From contig NZ_JAJSBI010000024.1 in assembly GCF_021261325.1 (NCBI RefSeq), positions 1 through 64,000 on the forward strand: a stretch of 64,000 bases of DNA, read 5' to 3'. This document shows positions 1 to 7,516 of this stretch, one piece after another (the first letter of the stretch is position 1; each line of letters starts with the position of its first letter). Below the pieces are notes generated by a model, which was given only the letters and a program-made list of their open reading frames with translations, had not been told where the DNA came from and did no database searches. The position numbers were made by a program, and so were the translations under genes. The DNA is from Streptomyces guryensis. GTDB lineage: Bacteria > Actinomycetota > Actinomycetes > Streptomycetales > Streptomycetaceae.

Positions 1-422
1 TTTCCTCCGGGCAGTTTCCCTTCGGTCTTGCGTTTCCGACTCTATCAGACCGTTTCCCGATCCGATTTCCTCGGCGCTTTCCAGGTTCCCGCTTTCGCGT
101 TTCCCTTTCCGGCGGCTCCGACTCTATCAGATCCTTTCGGGCCTGACTCGCAGTCAGAGGGGCTGTCCTCCCGGCCGTTGGGCCGTTCCGACGAGTGAGA
201 CTTTAGCGGAATCCCGGCTCCCGAGCTAATCGGGGTCCGCGTCCTTTCGAACGTGGATTCCTCGTTTCGTAAATACGCATACCAATAACACGACGCCAGA
301 CAGATCGACTGGTTGTCGAGTAGTGGTTGGTACTTGCGAAGTGGCTGTCCGGGGACCGACCGGAGTCGGCGCTCACGTCGGACAACTCGGAGAACACTAC
401 GTAGCGGACGGGGGCGTGTCAA
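1..422 (-). promoter_or_regulatory. rRNA operon promoter and leader region, transcribing leftwards out of the window
   Basis: Read on the minus strand, this region ends in the A/G-rich text that I recognise as the leader upstream of Streptomyces 16S rRNA. It holds GGAAACGCAAGACCGAAGGG and GCCCGGAGGAAA at the window edge, and two copies of a CTGATAGAGTCGGA block (about 37-50 and 119-132). The hexamer TAGAGT inside each copy (39-44 and 121-126) has the form of a -10 box with a poor -35, as in the tandem promoters of streptomycete rrn operons. The 16S gene itself lies outside. No protein gene is convincing in 1-463. Confidence 0.85.
394..422 (-). promoter_or_regulatory. Outermost rrn promoter, housekeeping-sigma type
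   Basis: On the minus strand TTGACA (417-422), a 17-bp spacer and TAGTGT (394-399) make the best consensus promoter in this stretch. It points to the rRNA leader and lies only about 40 bp from the divergent trpS leader peptide, so polymerases for the two units probably compete here. Confidence 0.75.
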
Positions 423-450
423 CTCGCCTCCGGACGGCACCCGAGAGGCG

Positions 451-456
451 TACTCT
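451..456 (+). promoter_or_regulatory. Possible -10 box for the trpS leader transcript
   Basis: TACTCT stands 7 nt before the ATG of the leader peptide. If it is the -10 element, the transcript starts at or next to that ATG and the leader peptide is translated without a 5' UTR. This would fit the badly spaced GAGGG (457-461). No good -35 is visible. Confidence 0.4.
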
Positions 457-463
457 GAGGGCC

Positions 464-505
464 ATGACCACGCGTACGTGTACCCATCAGTGGTGGGCCG
501 CCTGA
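464..505 (+). CDS. trpS leader peptide with two adjacent Trp codons
   Basis: A 13-residue open frame reads MTTRTCTHQWWAA. The two Trp codons (491-496) come just before the stop, and the RNA downstream can fold in two exclusive ways. Trp is the rarest residue in proteins, so a WW pair here is a strong sign of an attenuator that senses charged tRNA-Trp. Ribosome-mediated attenuation has been described for the auxiliary, indolmycin-resistant TrpRS of S. coelicolor, which this gene resembles. A GAGGG lies only 2 nt before the ATG, so initiation may be leaderless. Confidence 0.85.
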   Translation: MTTRTCTHQWWAA

Positions 506-539
506 CGGCGGCCGTATTACGTGCGCTCAACGGCCGCCG
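496..539 (+). promoter_or_regulatory. Pause hairpin and antiterminator of the trpS attenuator
   Basis: Segment 1 (GGCCGCC, 496-502) can pair with segment 2 (GGCGGCC, 507-513) around the leader stop codon. Segment 2 can instead pair with segment 3: 506-515 is complementary to 530-539 over 10 bp with a 14-nt loop. A ribosome stalled on the Trp codons would cover segment 1, free segment 2 and favour this antiterminator, which excludes the terminator. Confidence 0.8.
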
Positions 540-563
540 CCTCGGCGGCCGTTCTCGTTTCTC
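529..563 (+). terminator. Intrinsic terminator of the trpS attenuator
   Basis: AACGGCCGCC (529-538) and GGCGGCCGTT (544-553) form a perfect 10-bp stem with a 5-nt loop, followed by the T-rich tail CTCGTTTCTC. It lies between the leader peptide and the trpS ribosome binding site and shares its left arm with the antiterminator. Confidence 0.85.
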
Positions 564-626
564 CCTCCAGAGCTCCTGAGGGTCGGCCGGCCGGGACGGC
601 GGTCTCGACCAGGAGGTGGAGAAGAG

Positions 627-1664
627 ATGACGCGGGTTTTCAGTGGGGTCAAGCCGACCGGGCACCTGACGCTGGGGAACTACCTGGGAGCCATGCGGCA
701 GTGGGCTGCGGTGGACCAGCACCGGGCGGATGCGCTGTTCTGCATCGTCGATCTTCATGCGCTCACCGTGGATCACGATCCGGCGCGGGTCCGCAGGCTC
801 AGTCGGCAGGCGGCAACGCTGCTGCTGGCGGTGGGGCTGGATCCGGCGCTGTGCACCGTGTTCGTACAGAGTCATGTCGATGAGCACGCGCGGCTGTCGT
901 ACGTCCTGGAGTGCGTGGCGACCGACGGTGAGATGCGGCGGATGATCCAGTACAAGGAGAAGGCTGCGCGCGAGCGTGAGCGGGGTGGGAGTGTGCGGCT
1001 GTCCCTGCTGACGTATCCGGTGCTCATGGCGGCGGACATCCTGGTGTACGGGGCGGACGAGGTACCGGTGGGGGACGACCAGGCGCAGCATGTGGAGCTG
1101 ACGCGGGATCTGGCGGTGCGGTTCAACCAGCGGTACGGGCACACGTTCGTGGTGCCGAAGGCCTCGCTTCCGACGGTCGCGGCGAGAGTGATGAATCTGC
1201 AGGAACCGACTTCGAAGATGGGGAAGTCGGACGACTCCGGGCCGGGGATCGTCTATCTGCTCGACGAGCCGGATGTCGTACGGAAGAAGATCACACGGGC
1301 TGTGACCGACAGCGGGCGGGAGATCGTGTACGACCGGCAGGAGCGGCCCGGCGTCGCGAATCTGCTGGAGATCCTGGCGGCCTGTACGGGTGGGAACCCG
1401 GAGGCATTGAGCGGTGTATATGAGTCGTACGGGTCCTTGAAGAAGGACACCGCAGAGGCCGTGGTCGAGCTCCTCAGTCCCGTACAGGAGAGGCACAGGG
1501 CGCTGTGCGCTGATCCTGGCTATGTGGAGGGGGTGCTGCGGGATGGTGCGGAGAGGGCTCGGGCGTTGGCCCGGCCGACCGTGGATGCCGCTTATCGCGC
1601 GATCGGGTTGCTGCCGGCTGCTTCTGATACCGGTGCCGAGGTGGTGCTGAACGCGGCGCGGTAG
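627..1664 (+). CDS. trpS: Tryptophanyl-tRNA synthetase, probably the auxiliary indolmycin-resistant type
   Basis: Charges tRNA-Trp with tryptophan in the cytoplasm. The 345-residue protein is a class I synthetase of normal length. The HIGH-type motif reads GHLTLGN (residues 12-18) and the KMSKS loop reads KMGKS (197-201). The ATG has a good AGGAGG 10 nt upstream. The gene stands alone behind a Trp-codon attenuator, which is the known arrangement for the second, inducible TrpRS of streptomycetes (TrpRS1 of S. coelicolor). That it is the auxiliary enzyme is inferred from this regulation and from sequence resemblance; resistance itself cannot be read from the sequence. Its 3' end overlaps the convergent regulator gene by 73 bp. 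Confidence 0.95.
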   Translation: MTRVFSGVKPTGHLTLGNYLGAMRQWAAVDQHRADALFCIVDLHALTVDHDPARVRRLSRQAATLLLAVGLDPALCTVFVQSHVDEHARLSYVLECVATDGEMRRMIQYKEKAARERERGGSVRLSLLTYPVLMAADILVYGADEVPVGDDQAQHVELTRDLAVRFNQRYGHTFVVPKASLPTVAARVMNLQEPTSKMGKSDDSGPGIVYLLDEPDVVRKKITRAVTDSGREIVYDRQERPGVANLLEILAACTGGNPEALSGVYESYGSLKKDTAEAVVELLSPVQERHRALCADPGYVEGVLRDGAERARALARPTVDAAYRAIGLLPAASDTGAEVVLNAAR

Positions 1665-2614
1665 GCGCGCGGGCTGGTGGCGAGGCGCGATGCGAAGTGC
1701 TGGCGCATCGTGACCTCGCTACCGAAACCGGCGCGTCGGGCTACTTCGGGCATGGGCAGGTCGGTGCGTTCGAGGAGTTTCTGGGCTGCGGCGATGCGCT
1801 GGTCGAGGAGCCAGCGGAGCGGGGGTGTGCCGGTCTGCGCGGTGAAGTGGCGGGCGAAGCTGCGTGGGGACATGCCCGCGTGGGCAGCCAGGTCGGCGAC
1901 GGTGAGCGGTTCGTGAAGGTGGCGCAGGGCGTGTTCGCGTACGGCGGCGAGGGCGTCGGCGTCGCGGTCCGCGTGAGGGGTGGGGTGCTCGATGAACTGT
2001 GCCTGGGTGCCGGTGCGGAAGGGGGCGGTGACCATCGAGCGGGCGATGGTGGCTGCGGCTTCGGCGCCGTGGGCCTGGCGGACCAGGTGGAGGCAGAGGT
2101 CGATGCCGGCTGCGGTGCCGGCTGCGGTCCAGAGGTTGTCGTCCTCGATGAAGAGGGCGTCGGGGACGACGGTGACTCGGGGGTGGTGTGCGCGGAGAAG
2201 GCTGACGAGGTTCCAGTGGGTGATGGCACGGCGGCCGTCGAGGAGGCCGGCCTGGGCGAGAGTGAAGGCGCCGCCGCACAGGGCCGCGATGGTGGTGCCG
2301 TGGGCGTGTGCGCGTCGGAGCGCGTCGAGGACGGGGGTGGGCGCGGGTGTGAGGTGGTCGTCGAGGCCGGGGATCACGATCAGGTCGGCTCGGGACAGCC
2401 AGCTGAGGGTGCGGTCGGGGTGGAGGGTCATGCCTCCGCGCATGGGGATGGGGGTGGTGGTGTCGGTGGCGACTCTGCGCAGGTCGAAGGCGGGGGCGTC
2501 GCGGTCGGTGCGGTCGCTGCCCCAGACCTCGGTGATGACGGAGACGTCGAAGGCGCGGATGCCAGGGAAGGTGACGAGGGCGACGCGGTATGGGTCCGCT
2601 GCGGCGTTCTCCAT
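1592..2614 (-). CDS. GlxA-family transcriptional regulator: DJ-1/PfpI-like domain plus AraC HTH
   Basis: Predicted DNA-binding regulator of 340 residues. Residues about 9-180 form a DJ-1/PfpI (ThiJ-like) fold with the nucleophile-elbow text ALCGGAFTLAQAGLL. The C-terminal third is an AraC-type double helix-turn-helix (LTVADLAAHAGMSPRSFARHF, then EVARRAGFGS). The ATG was chosen because the DJ-1 domain begins right after it; TTACTG stands 6 nt upstream, so the mRNA may be leaderless. It is divergent from the cysteine hydrolase at 2690 with about 75 bp between them, so the hydrolase is a likely target. The effector is unknown. Confidence 0.85.
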   Translation of the reverse strand: MENAAADPYRVALVTFPGIRAFDVSVITEVWGSDRTDRDAPAFDLRRVATDTTTPIPMRGGMTLHPDRTLSWLSRADLIVIPGLDDHLTPAPTPVLDALRRAHAHGTTIAALCGGAFTLAQAGLLDGRRAITHWNLVSLLRAHHPRVTVVPDALFIEDDNLWTAAGTAAGIDLCLHLVRQAHGAEAAATIARSMVTAPFRTGTQAQFIEHPTPHADRDADALAAVREHALRHLHEPLTVADLAAHAGMSPRSFARHFTAQTGTPPLRWLLDQRIAAAQKLLERTDLPMPEVARRAGFGSEVTMRQHFASRLATSPRAYRAAFSTTSAPVSEAAGSNPIAR

Positions 2615-2689
2615 GGGTGGCAGTAAACCATCGATCGCTGGCTTTTCACCCTCTGGGGCGGTGGTGCTCCCGGCGGCAGGATCGTGGGC

Positions 2690-3277
2690 ATGGAGATCGC
2701 AGAGAACGCAGCGCTGGTGGTTGTGGACGTGCAGAAGGGCTTCGACGAGGCCGAGTTCTGGGGCCCGCGGAACAACCCGGAGGCCGATGACAACATCGCT
2801 TCGCTCATCGACGTGTGGCAGTCGACGGAGCGGCCGGTCGTGTTCGTACGGCATGACTCGGCGAAGCCCCAGTCGCCGCTGCGGCCGGGGTATGAGGGGA
2901 ACGAGTTCAAGGAGTACGTGGAGCGGCGGCGTGGGAAGGGGGCCGGTGGGGCTGAGCTGCTGATCACGAAGACCGTGAACTCGGCCTTCTACGGGACGCC
3001 GGATCTGGACGCCTGGCTGCGGGCGGAGGGGATCTCGCAGTTCGTGGTGGCCGGGATCCAGACCAATATGTGCGTGGAGACGACGGCTCGGATGGGCGGG
3101 AACCTGGGGTACGAGGTGGTGGTCGCGTATGACGCGACGTACACCTTCGATCTGGAGGGGCCGTTCGGCTGGCGGCGGAGTGCTGACGAGGTCGCGCAGG
3201 CGTCGGCGGTGTCGCTGCACGGGGGCGGTTTTGCGCGTGTGGTGGCCACGAAGGAGGTGGTGGACGCGGCGGGGTGA
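2690..3277 (+). CDS. Isochorismatase-like cysteine hydrolase
   Basis: A 195-residue single-domain protein of the isochorismatase superfamily. The catalytic triad is visible: Asp in ALVVVDVQKGF near the N-terminus, Lys in LLITKTVNSAF, and Cys in IQTNMCVETTARMG. Such enzymes hydrolyse amides or related C-N bonds (nicotinamidase, N-carbamoyl hydrolases), but the substrate cannot be told from sequence. The ATG at 2690 follows AGGA at a good distance; a GTG at 2684 is also possible. Divergent from the GlxA-type regulator. Confidence 0.9.
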   Translation: MEIAENAALVVVDVQKGFDEAEFWGPRNNPEADDNIASLIDVWQSTERPVVFVRHDSAKPQSPLRPGYEGNEFKEYVERRRGKGAGGAELLITKTVNSAFYGTPDLDAWLRAEGISQFVVAGIQTNMCVETTARMGGNLGYEVVVAYDATYTFDLEGPFGWRRSADEVAQASAVSLHGGGFARVVATKEVVDAAG

Positions 3278-3293
3278 CCGCCCCCGGCGGACG

Positions 3294-4106
3294 TCAGTCC
3301 TTCTTGCCGGAGGCGAGTTCGCGGCTACGGTCGCGGGCGGCTTCGAGAGCGGCGATGAGGGCGGCTCGGACGCCGTGGTTCTCGAGTTCGCGGATGGCGT
3401 TGATGGTCGTGCCCGCGGGGGACGTGACGTTCTCGCGGAGTTTGACGGGGTGTTCACCGCTGTCGCGGAGCATCGTCGCGGCGCCGATCGCCGACTGGAC
3501 GATCAGGTCGTGGGCCTTGTCACGGGGCAGTCCGAGGAGGATGCCGGCGTCCGTCATGGCTTCGACCAGGTAGAAGAAGTACGCCGGGCCGGAGCCTGAG
3601 AGGGCGGTGCAGGCGTCCTGCTGGGACTCGGGGACGCGGAGCGTCTTGCCGACGGCGCCGAAGATCTCCTCGGCGTGGGCGACGTGGTCGGCGGTGGCGT
3701 GGGTGCCGGCGGAGATGACGGACATGGCCTCGTCGACGAGGGCGGGGGTGTTCGTCATGACGCGGACTACCGGGGTGCCGGTGGCGAGACGGTCCTCGAT
3801 GGAGGCGGTCGTGATGCCGGCGGCTCCGCTGATGACCAGGCGGTCGGCGGGGATGTGGGGGGCTAGTTCGTCGAGGAGGGTGCCCATGTCCTGCGGCTTG
3901 ACCGTGAGGATCAGGGTGTCGGCGGACTTGGCGGCTTCCGGGTTGGTGACCGGGGTGACGCCGTAGCGGGTGCGGAGTTCCTCGGCTCGCTCCGTGCGGC
4001 GGGCGGTGACCAGGAGGTCGGCGGGGGCCCAGCCGCCGCGGATCATTCCGCTGAGCAGGGCTTCGCCGATCTTGCCGGTGCCGAGGACTGCGACTTTCTG
4101 GGTCAT
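3294..4106 (-). CDS. proC: Pyrroline-5-carboxylate reductase
   Basis: Last step of proline synthesis: NAD(P)H reduces pyrroline-5-carboxylate to proline. The 270-residue protein has the N-terminal Rossmann motif VAVLGTGKIGEAL, the family text SAAGI-like SGAAGITTASIE, and the C-terminal signature TALSGSGPAYFFYLVEAM followed by LRENVTSPAGTT. Length is normal. GGAGGG lies 10 nt before the ATG. Convergent with the cysteine hydrolase (16 bp apart) and apparently monocistronic. Confidence 0.97.
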   Translation of the reverse strand: MTQKVAVLGTGKIGEALLSGMIRGGWAPADLLVTARRTERAEELRTRYGVTPVTNPEAAKSADTLILTVKPQDMGTLLDELAPHIPADRLVISGAAGITTASIEDRLATGTPVVRVMTNTPALVDEAMSVISAGTHATADHVAHAEEIFGAVGKTLRVPESQQDACTALSGSGPAYFFYLVEAMTDAGILLGLPRDKAHDLIVQSAIGAATMLRDSGEHPVKLRENVTSPAGTTINAIRELENHGVRAALIAALEAARDRSRELASGKKD

Positions 4107-4237
4107 GGCTGGGGTGCCCTCCGGGGGTGCGTCGTCCGGGGTACATCGTCGCACCGGGGGTGGGTGGGCGGCTTGGGTGTCCGGTGGGCGGGACATGGGG
4201 GGGGTGCGTGGGGTGAGTGGGGGATCGGGGTGACGAT

Positions 4238-5032
4238 TCACGCTGTCCTGCGCCTCAAGGTTGCGGCACCCAGGCCCAGTACCAGTAGGGCGCAGCCCGC
4301 CACGATCAAGATGTCGCGGACGAAGTTGGCGGTCATGTCCGTGTGTTTGAGGACCTCGTTCATGCCGTCCACGGCGTAGGACATGGGGAGGACGTCGGAG
4401 ATCGTTTCCAGGGCCGGGTGCATGTTGTCGCGAGGGGTGAAGAGCCCGCAGAGGAGGAGTTGGGGGAAGATCACGGCCGGCATGAACTGGACCGCCTGGA
4501 ATTCTGACGCCGCGAAGGCCGAGACGAAGAGGCCGAGGGCGGTGCCGAGGAGGGCGTCCAGGAGGGCCACCAGAAGGAGCAGCCAGGGGGAGCCTGTGAC
4601 GTCCAGGCCCAGGAACCACACCGCCAGGGCCGTGGCCAGGGCGGACTGGATGATCGCGAGGGTGCCGAAGGCGAGGGCGTAGCCCGCGATCAAATCGCCC
4701 TTGCCGAGCGGCATGGCGAGGAGGCGTTCGAGGGTGCCCGAGGTGCGTTCGCGCAGGGTGGCGATGGACGTGACCAGGAACATCGTGATGAGGGGGAAGA
4801 TCCCCAGGAGTGAGGCGCCGATGTTGTCGAAGGTGCGCGGGCTGCCGTCGAAGACATAGCGGAGCAGGAACAGCATCACGCAGGGGATGAGGATCATCAT
4901 CGCGATGGTGCGCGGGTCGTGGCGGAGCTGGCGCAGGACGCGGGCCGCGGTGGCGGCGGTGCGGGAGGCGTTCAGGGCACCGGTGGGGACGGGTGCAGTC
5001 GTCGTACCGGTCGTGGTCGTCGTCGTGCTCAT
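4238..5032 (-). CDS. ABC-2 type exporter, membrane subunit
   Basis: Permease of a drug- or lipid-type ABC exporter, 264 residues. About six hydrophobic segments follow a short Thr-rich cytoplasmic start; the first is TIAMMILIPCVMLFLLRYVF. The text RTSGTLERLLAMPLGKGDLI is typical of ABC-2 permeases. Its start codon overlaps the stop of the upstream ATPase gene (ATGA), so the two subunits are translationally coupled. The substrate is unknown. Confidence 0.93.
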   Translation of the reverse strand: MSTTTTTTGTTTAPVPTGALNASRTAATAARVLRQLRHDPRTIAMMILIPCVMLFLLRYVFDGSPRTFDNIGASLLGIFPLITMFLVTSIATLRERTSGTLERLLAMPLGKGDLIAGYALAFGTLAIIQSALATALAVWFLGLDVTGSPWLLLLVALLDALLGTALGLFVSAFAASEFQAVQFMPAVIFPQLLLCGLFTPRDNMHPALETISDVLPMSYAVDGMNEVLKHTDMTANFVRDILIVAGCALLVLGLGAATLRRRTA

Positions 5033-5835
5033 CGGGTGGTCTCCTTCTCGTGGGCGGCGGTGGCCGCCTCGTCGACCAGGTGGAGGAAGGCCGCCTCGAC
5101 TGTTTCGGCGCCGGTGCGGGTGCGCAGGGCGTCGGGCGTGTCGTCGGCGAGGATCTCGCCCTTGCGCATCAGGAGGAGCCGGTGGCAGCGCTCGGCTTCG
5201 TCCATGACGTGGGAGGAGATGAGGAGGGTCGCGCCGCGGTCGGCTGCGATGGAGTGGAAGAGGGTCCACAGGTCGCGGCGGAGGACCGGGTCCAGGCCGA
5301 CGGTGGGTTCGTCGAGGACCAGGAGTTCGGGGGTGCCCAGCAGGGCGACTGCCAGGGAGACGCGGCTGCGCTGTCCGCCGGAGAGGTTGCCGGCGAGGGC
5401 GTCGGCATGGGAGGTGAGGTCGACGTCGGTGAGGACGCGGTCGATCTCGTGGCGGCGGTCCGAGGCGGAGAGGGCCGGGGCGAGGATCGCCGTGAAGTAG
5501 TCGAGGTTCTGGCGGACGGTCAGGTCGTTGTAGACGGAGGGGGCTTGGGTGACGTAGCCGATGCGGGTGCGGAGGGTGGGGTGGCCGGCCGGGCTGCCCA
5601 GGACCGCCAGGGTGCCGGTGACCTTGGCCTGGGTGCCGACGATCGAGCGCATGAGGGTTGATTTGCCGCAGCCCGAGGGGCCGAGGAGGCCGGTGATCTG
5701 GCCGCGCGGGACGGTGAAGTCGAGGCCGCGCAGGACGGTGCGGGGGCCGCGGACGACAGTGACGCCTTCGGCTCGGACGGCGGGGGTGAGGGAAGCAGGG
5801 GGATCCGCGGGCGGGTCGGGAGAGTAATTCATCAT
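5029..5835 (-). CDS. ABC exporter ATPase subunit
   Basis: Nucleotide-binding subunit, 268 residues. Walker A is GPSGCGKST, the signature is LSGGQRSRVSLA, Walker B is ELLVLDEPTVGLD, and the switch His is in LLISSHVMDEAERC. It pairs with the permease encoded next. No Shine-Dalgarno site precedes the tandem ATGs (5835 and 5832). Instead a TTGACG-17-CATTAT promoter puts the transcription start at the first ATG, so the mRNA is probably leaderless. An 18-bp palindrome covers the start codons, so a repressor bound there would block initiation directly. Confidence 0.93.
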   Translation of the reverse strand: MMNYSPDPPADPPASLTPAVRAEGVTVVRGPRTVLRGLDFTVPRGQITGLLGPSGCGKSTLMRSIVGTQAKVTGTLAVLGSPAGHPTLRTRIGYVTQAPSVYNDLTVRQNLDYFTAILAPALSASDRRHEIDRVLTDVDLTSHADALAGNLSGGQRSRVSLAVALLGTPELLVLDEPTVGLDPVLRRDLWTLFHSIAADRGATLLISSHVMDEAERCHRLLLMRKGEILADDTPDALRTRTGAETVEAAFLHLVDEAATAAHEKETTR

Positions 5836-5844
5836 GCGATGAAT
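5827..5844. promoter_or_regulatory. Palindromic operator over the start of the ABC exporter operon
   Basis: ATTCATCATGCGATGAAT is a perfect inverted repeat of 7 bp with a 4-bp centre. It overlaps the -10 box, the predicted transcription start and both candidate ATGs of the ATPase gene. The size and symmetry suit a TetR, PadR or GntR-type dimer; no regulator gene of this kind is adjacent. Confidence 0.65.
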
Positions 5845-5871
5845 AATGGTCCGGGGTGGCAGTGCCGTCAA
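5843..5871 (-). promoter_or_regulatory. Promoter of the ABC exporter operon
   Basis: TTGACG (5866-5871), a 17-bp spacer and CATTAT (5843-5848) on the minus strand. The expected start point, about 7 nt further, coincides with the ATG at 5835. Confidence 0.6.
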
Positions 5872-6082
5872 GTGATGTCCCGGGGGTGCGTTGGGCGGCG
5901 CAGGCGCGTGGCGGCGCGATCGGAGGCGGCGGGTCCGGTTTACATGCCTCCGCGTTCACCGGCCGGCAACACGAACGGGATGCGGAACCAACTCCCCTTC
6001 CCGACAATGGATTTCACTTCGCCGTGCCCTCCCCCCGGCTCGGCACCCACGCATCTCCCTCACCAATGGAGGTGCTGCTGTC

Positions 6083-7516
6083 ATGCGCTGTCGCATACGC
6101 AAGGCCGATCTGTTCGCTTCCCTGGTCGTCTTCCTGGTCGCGCTGCCGCTGTGTCTCGGCGTGGCCATTGCCTCCGGAGTCCCAGCCGAGCTGGGGCTGA
6201 TCACCGGGATCGTCGGCGGGCTGGTGGCCGGGGCGTTGCCCGGCAGCAGCCTGCAGGTGAGCGGGCCGGCGGCGGGACTGACGGTGCTCGTCTACGAGGC
6301 CGTCGACACCTACGGCGTCCAGGCGCTCGGCGTGCTGGTGTTCGGGGCCGGGCTGGTGCAACTGGGGCTCGGAGCGCTGCGGCTCGGGCGGTGGTTCCGG
6401 GCCGTGTCGGCGGCCGTGGTGCAGGGGATGCTCGCCGGGATCGGGCTGCTCCTGGTCGCCGGGCAGGCGTATGCGCTGGGCGACGCGGCCGCGCCGACGA
6501 GCGGGCCGGGGAAGATCGCCGGGCTGGTGTGGCTGCCCGGGCAGGCGGATCCGGGGGCCTTGTCAGTGGCGGGTGCCACTATTGCCGTATTGCTGCTGTG
6601 GCCGCGTTGGCGCAGGGGGGCGCGGGTGGTGCCTGCGCCGTTGGTCGCGGTGGCGGTGGTGTCGGCGGTGACCGGGGTGCTCGGCCTGGACGTGCGGCGG
6701 GTCGAGGTGCGGGGCCTCGTCGACGCGGTGCGGGTACCGGAGGCGGCGGACTTCGGGCGGCTCACGGAAGTGGGGGTGATCGGGACTGTTGTGGCTTTCG
6801 CGTTGATCGCGTCGGCGGAGTCGTTGTTCAGCGCGGCGGCGGTGGACCGGCTGCACCGGGGGCGGCGGACCGACTACGACCGGGAGCTGATGGCGCAGGG
6901 CGCGGGGAACGCGGTGTGCGGGGTGCTGGGGGCCCTGCCCATGACGGCGGTGATCGTGCGGAGCGCTGCGAACGTGCAGGCCGGGGCGCGGACCAAAGCA
7001 GCTCGGGTGCTGCACGGGGTGTGGCTGCTGCTGTTCACGGTCGTCCTGCCAGGGGTGCTCGGGCTGATTCCGGTGGCTGCGCTGGCTGCGCTGCTGGTGC
7101 ACGCCGGGTGCCGGCTCGTGCCGGTGCGGGAGGCGCGGGTGCTGTGGCGCGAGCACCGCGGGGAGGTCGCGGTGCTGGCGGTGACCGCTGGGGCGATCGT
7201 GCTGGGGAATCTGCTGGAGGGGGTGTTGGTGGGGCTGACGCTGGCCGTGGCGAAGACGGCGTGGGACATCAGCCATGTGCATGTGGAGACCGAGGACCGG
7301 GGCGAGGCGGGGATCGTCGTACGGGTGCTGGGGCATGCGACGTTCCTGCGGCTGCCGAAGCTGCTGGACGCGTTGGAGGCGCTGCCGCACGACCGGGAGG
7401 TGCGGCTGGAGCTGGGCGGGCTCCGGCATGTGGACCATGCGTGTGCGGCGGCCCTGGAGGGGTGGGCGGCCGCGCGGGGTCATGAGTTGGTGGCCACGAG
7501 CAGGTCGACGACATAG
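6083..7516 (+). CDS. SulP/SLC26-family anion transporter
   Basis: Integral membrane transporter of 477 residues with about 10-12 hydrophobic segments and a short cytoplasmic C-terminal STAS-like part (IVVRVLGHATFLRLPKLLDAL ... HVDHACAAALEGWA). The N-terminal text ADLFASLVVFLVALPLCLGVAIASG and VSGPAAGLTVLV belong to the SulP family (sulfate, bicarbonate and other anions). GGAGG lies 10 nt before the chosen ATG. No carbonic anhydrase domain or neighbour is present, so the anion is undetermined. The last 37 bp overlap the convergent methyltransferase gene. Confidence 0.9.
   Translation: MRCRIRKADLFASLVVFLVALPLCLGVAIASGVPAELGLITGIVGGLVAGALPGSSLQVSGPAAGLTVLVYEAVDTYGVQALGVLVFGAGLVQLGLGALRLGRWFRAVSAAVVQGMLAGIGLLLVAGQAYALGDAAAPTSGPGKIAGLVWLPGQADPGALSVAGATIAVLLLWPRWRRGARVVPAPLVAVAVVSAVTGVLGLDVRRVEVRGLVDAVRVPEAADFGRLTEVGVIGTVVAFALIASAESLFSAAAVDRLHRGRRTDYDRELMAQGAGNAVCGVLGALPMTAVIVRSAANVQAGARTKAARVLHGVWLLLFTVVLPGVLGLIPVAALAALLVHAGCRLVPVREARVLWREHRGEVAVLAVTAGAIVLGNLLEGVLVGLTLAVAKTAWDISHVHVETEDRGEAGIVVRVLGHATFLRLPKLLDALEALPHDREVRLELGGLRHVDHACAAALEGWAAARGHELVATSRSTT

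Noticed and set aside
45..1496. A 483-residue minus-strand frame across the trpS region
   Set aside because: It runs through the rRNA leader, the attenuator and trpS in antisense; no protein-like text.
5891..6082. N-terminal extension of the SulP gene to 5891
   Set aside because: The added residues have no family similarity and the ATG at 6083 has a proper GGAGG.
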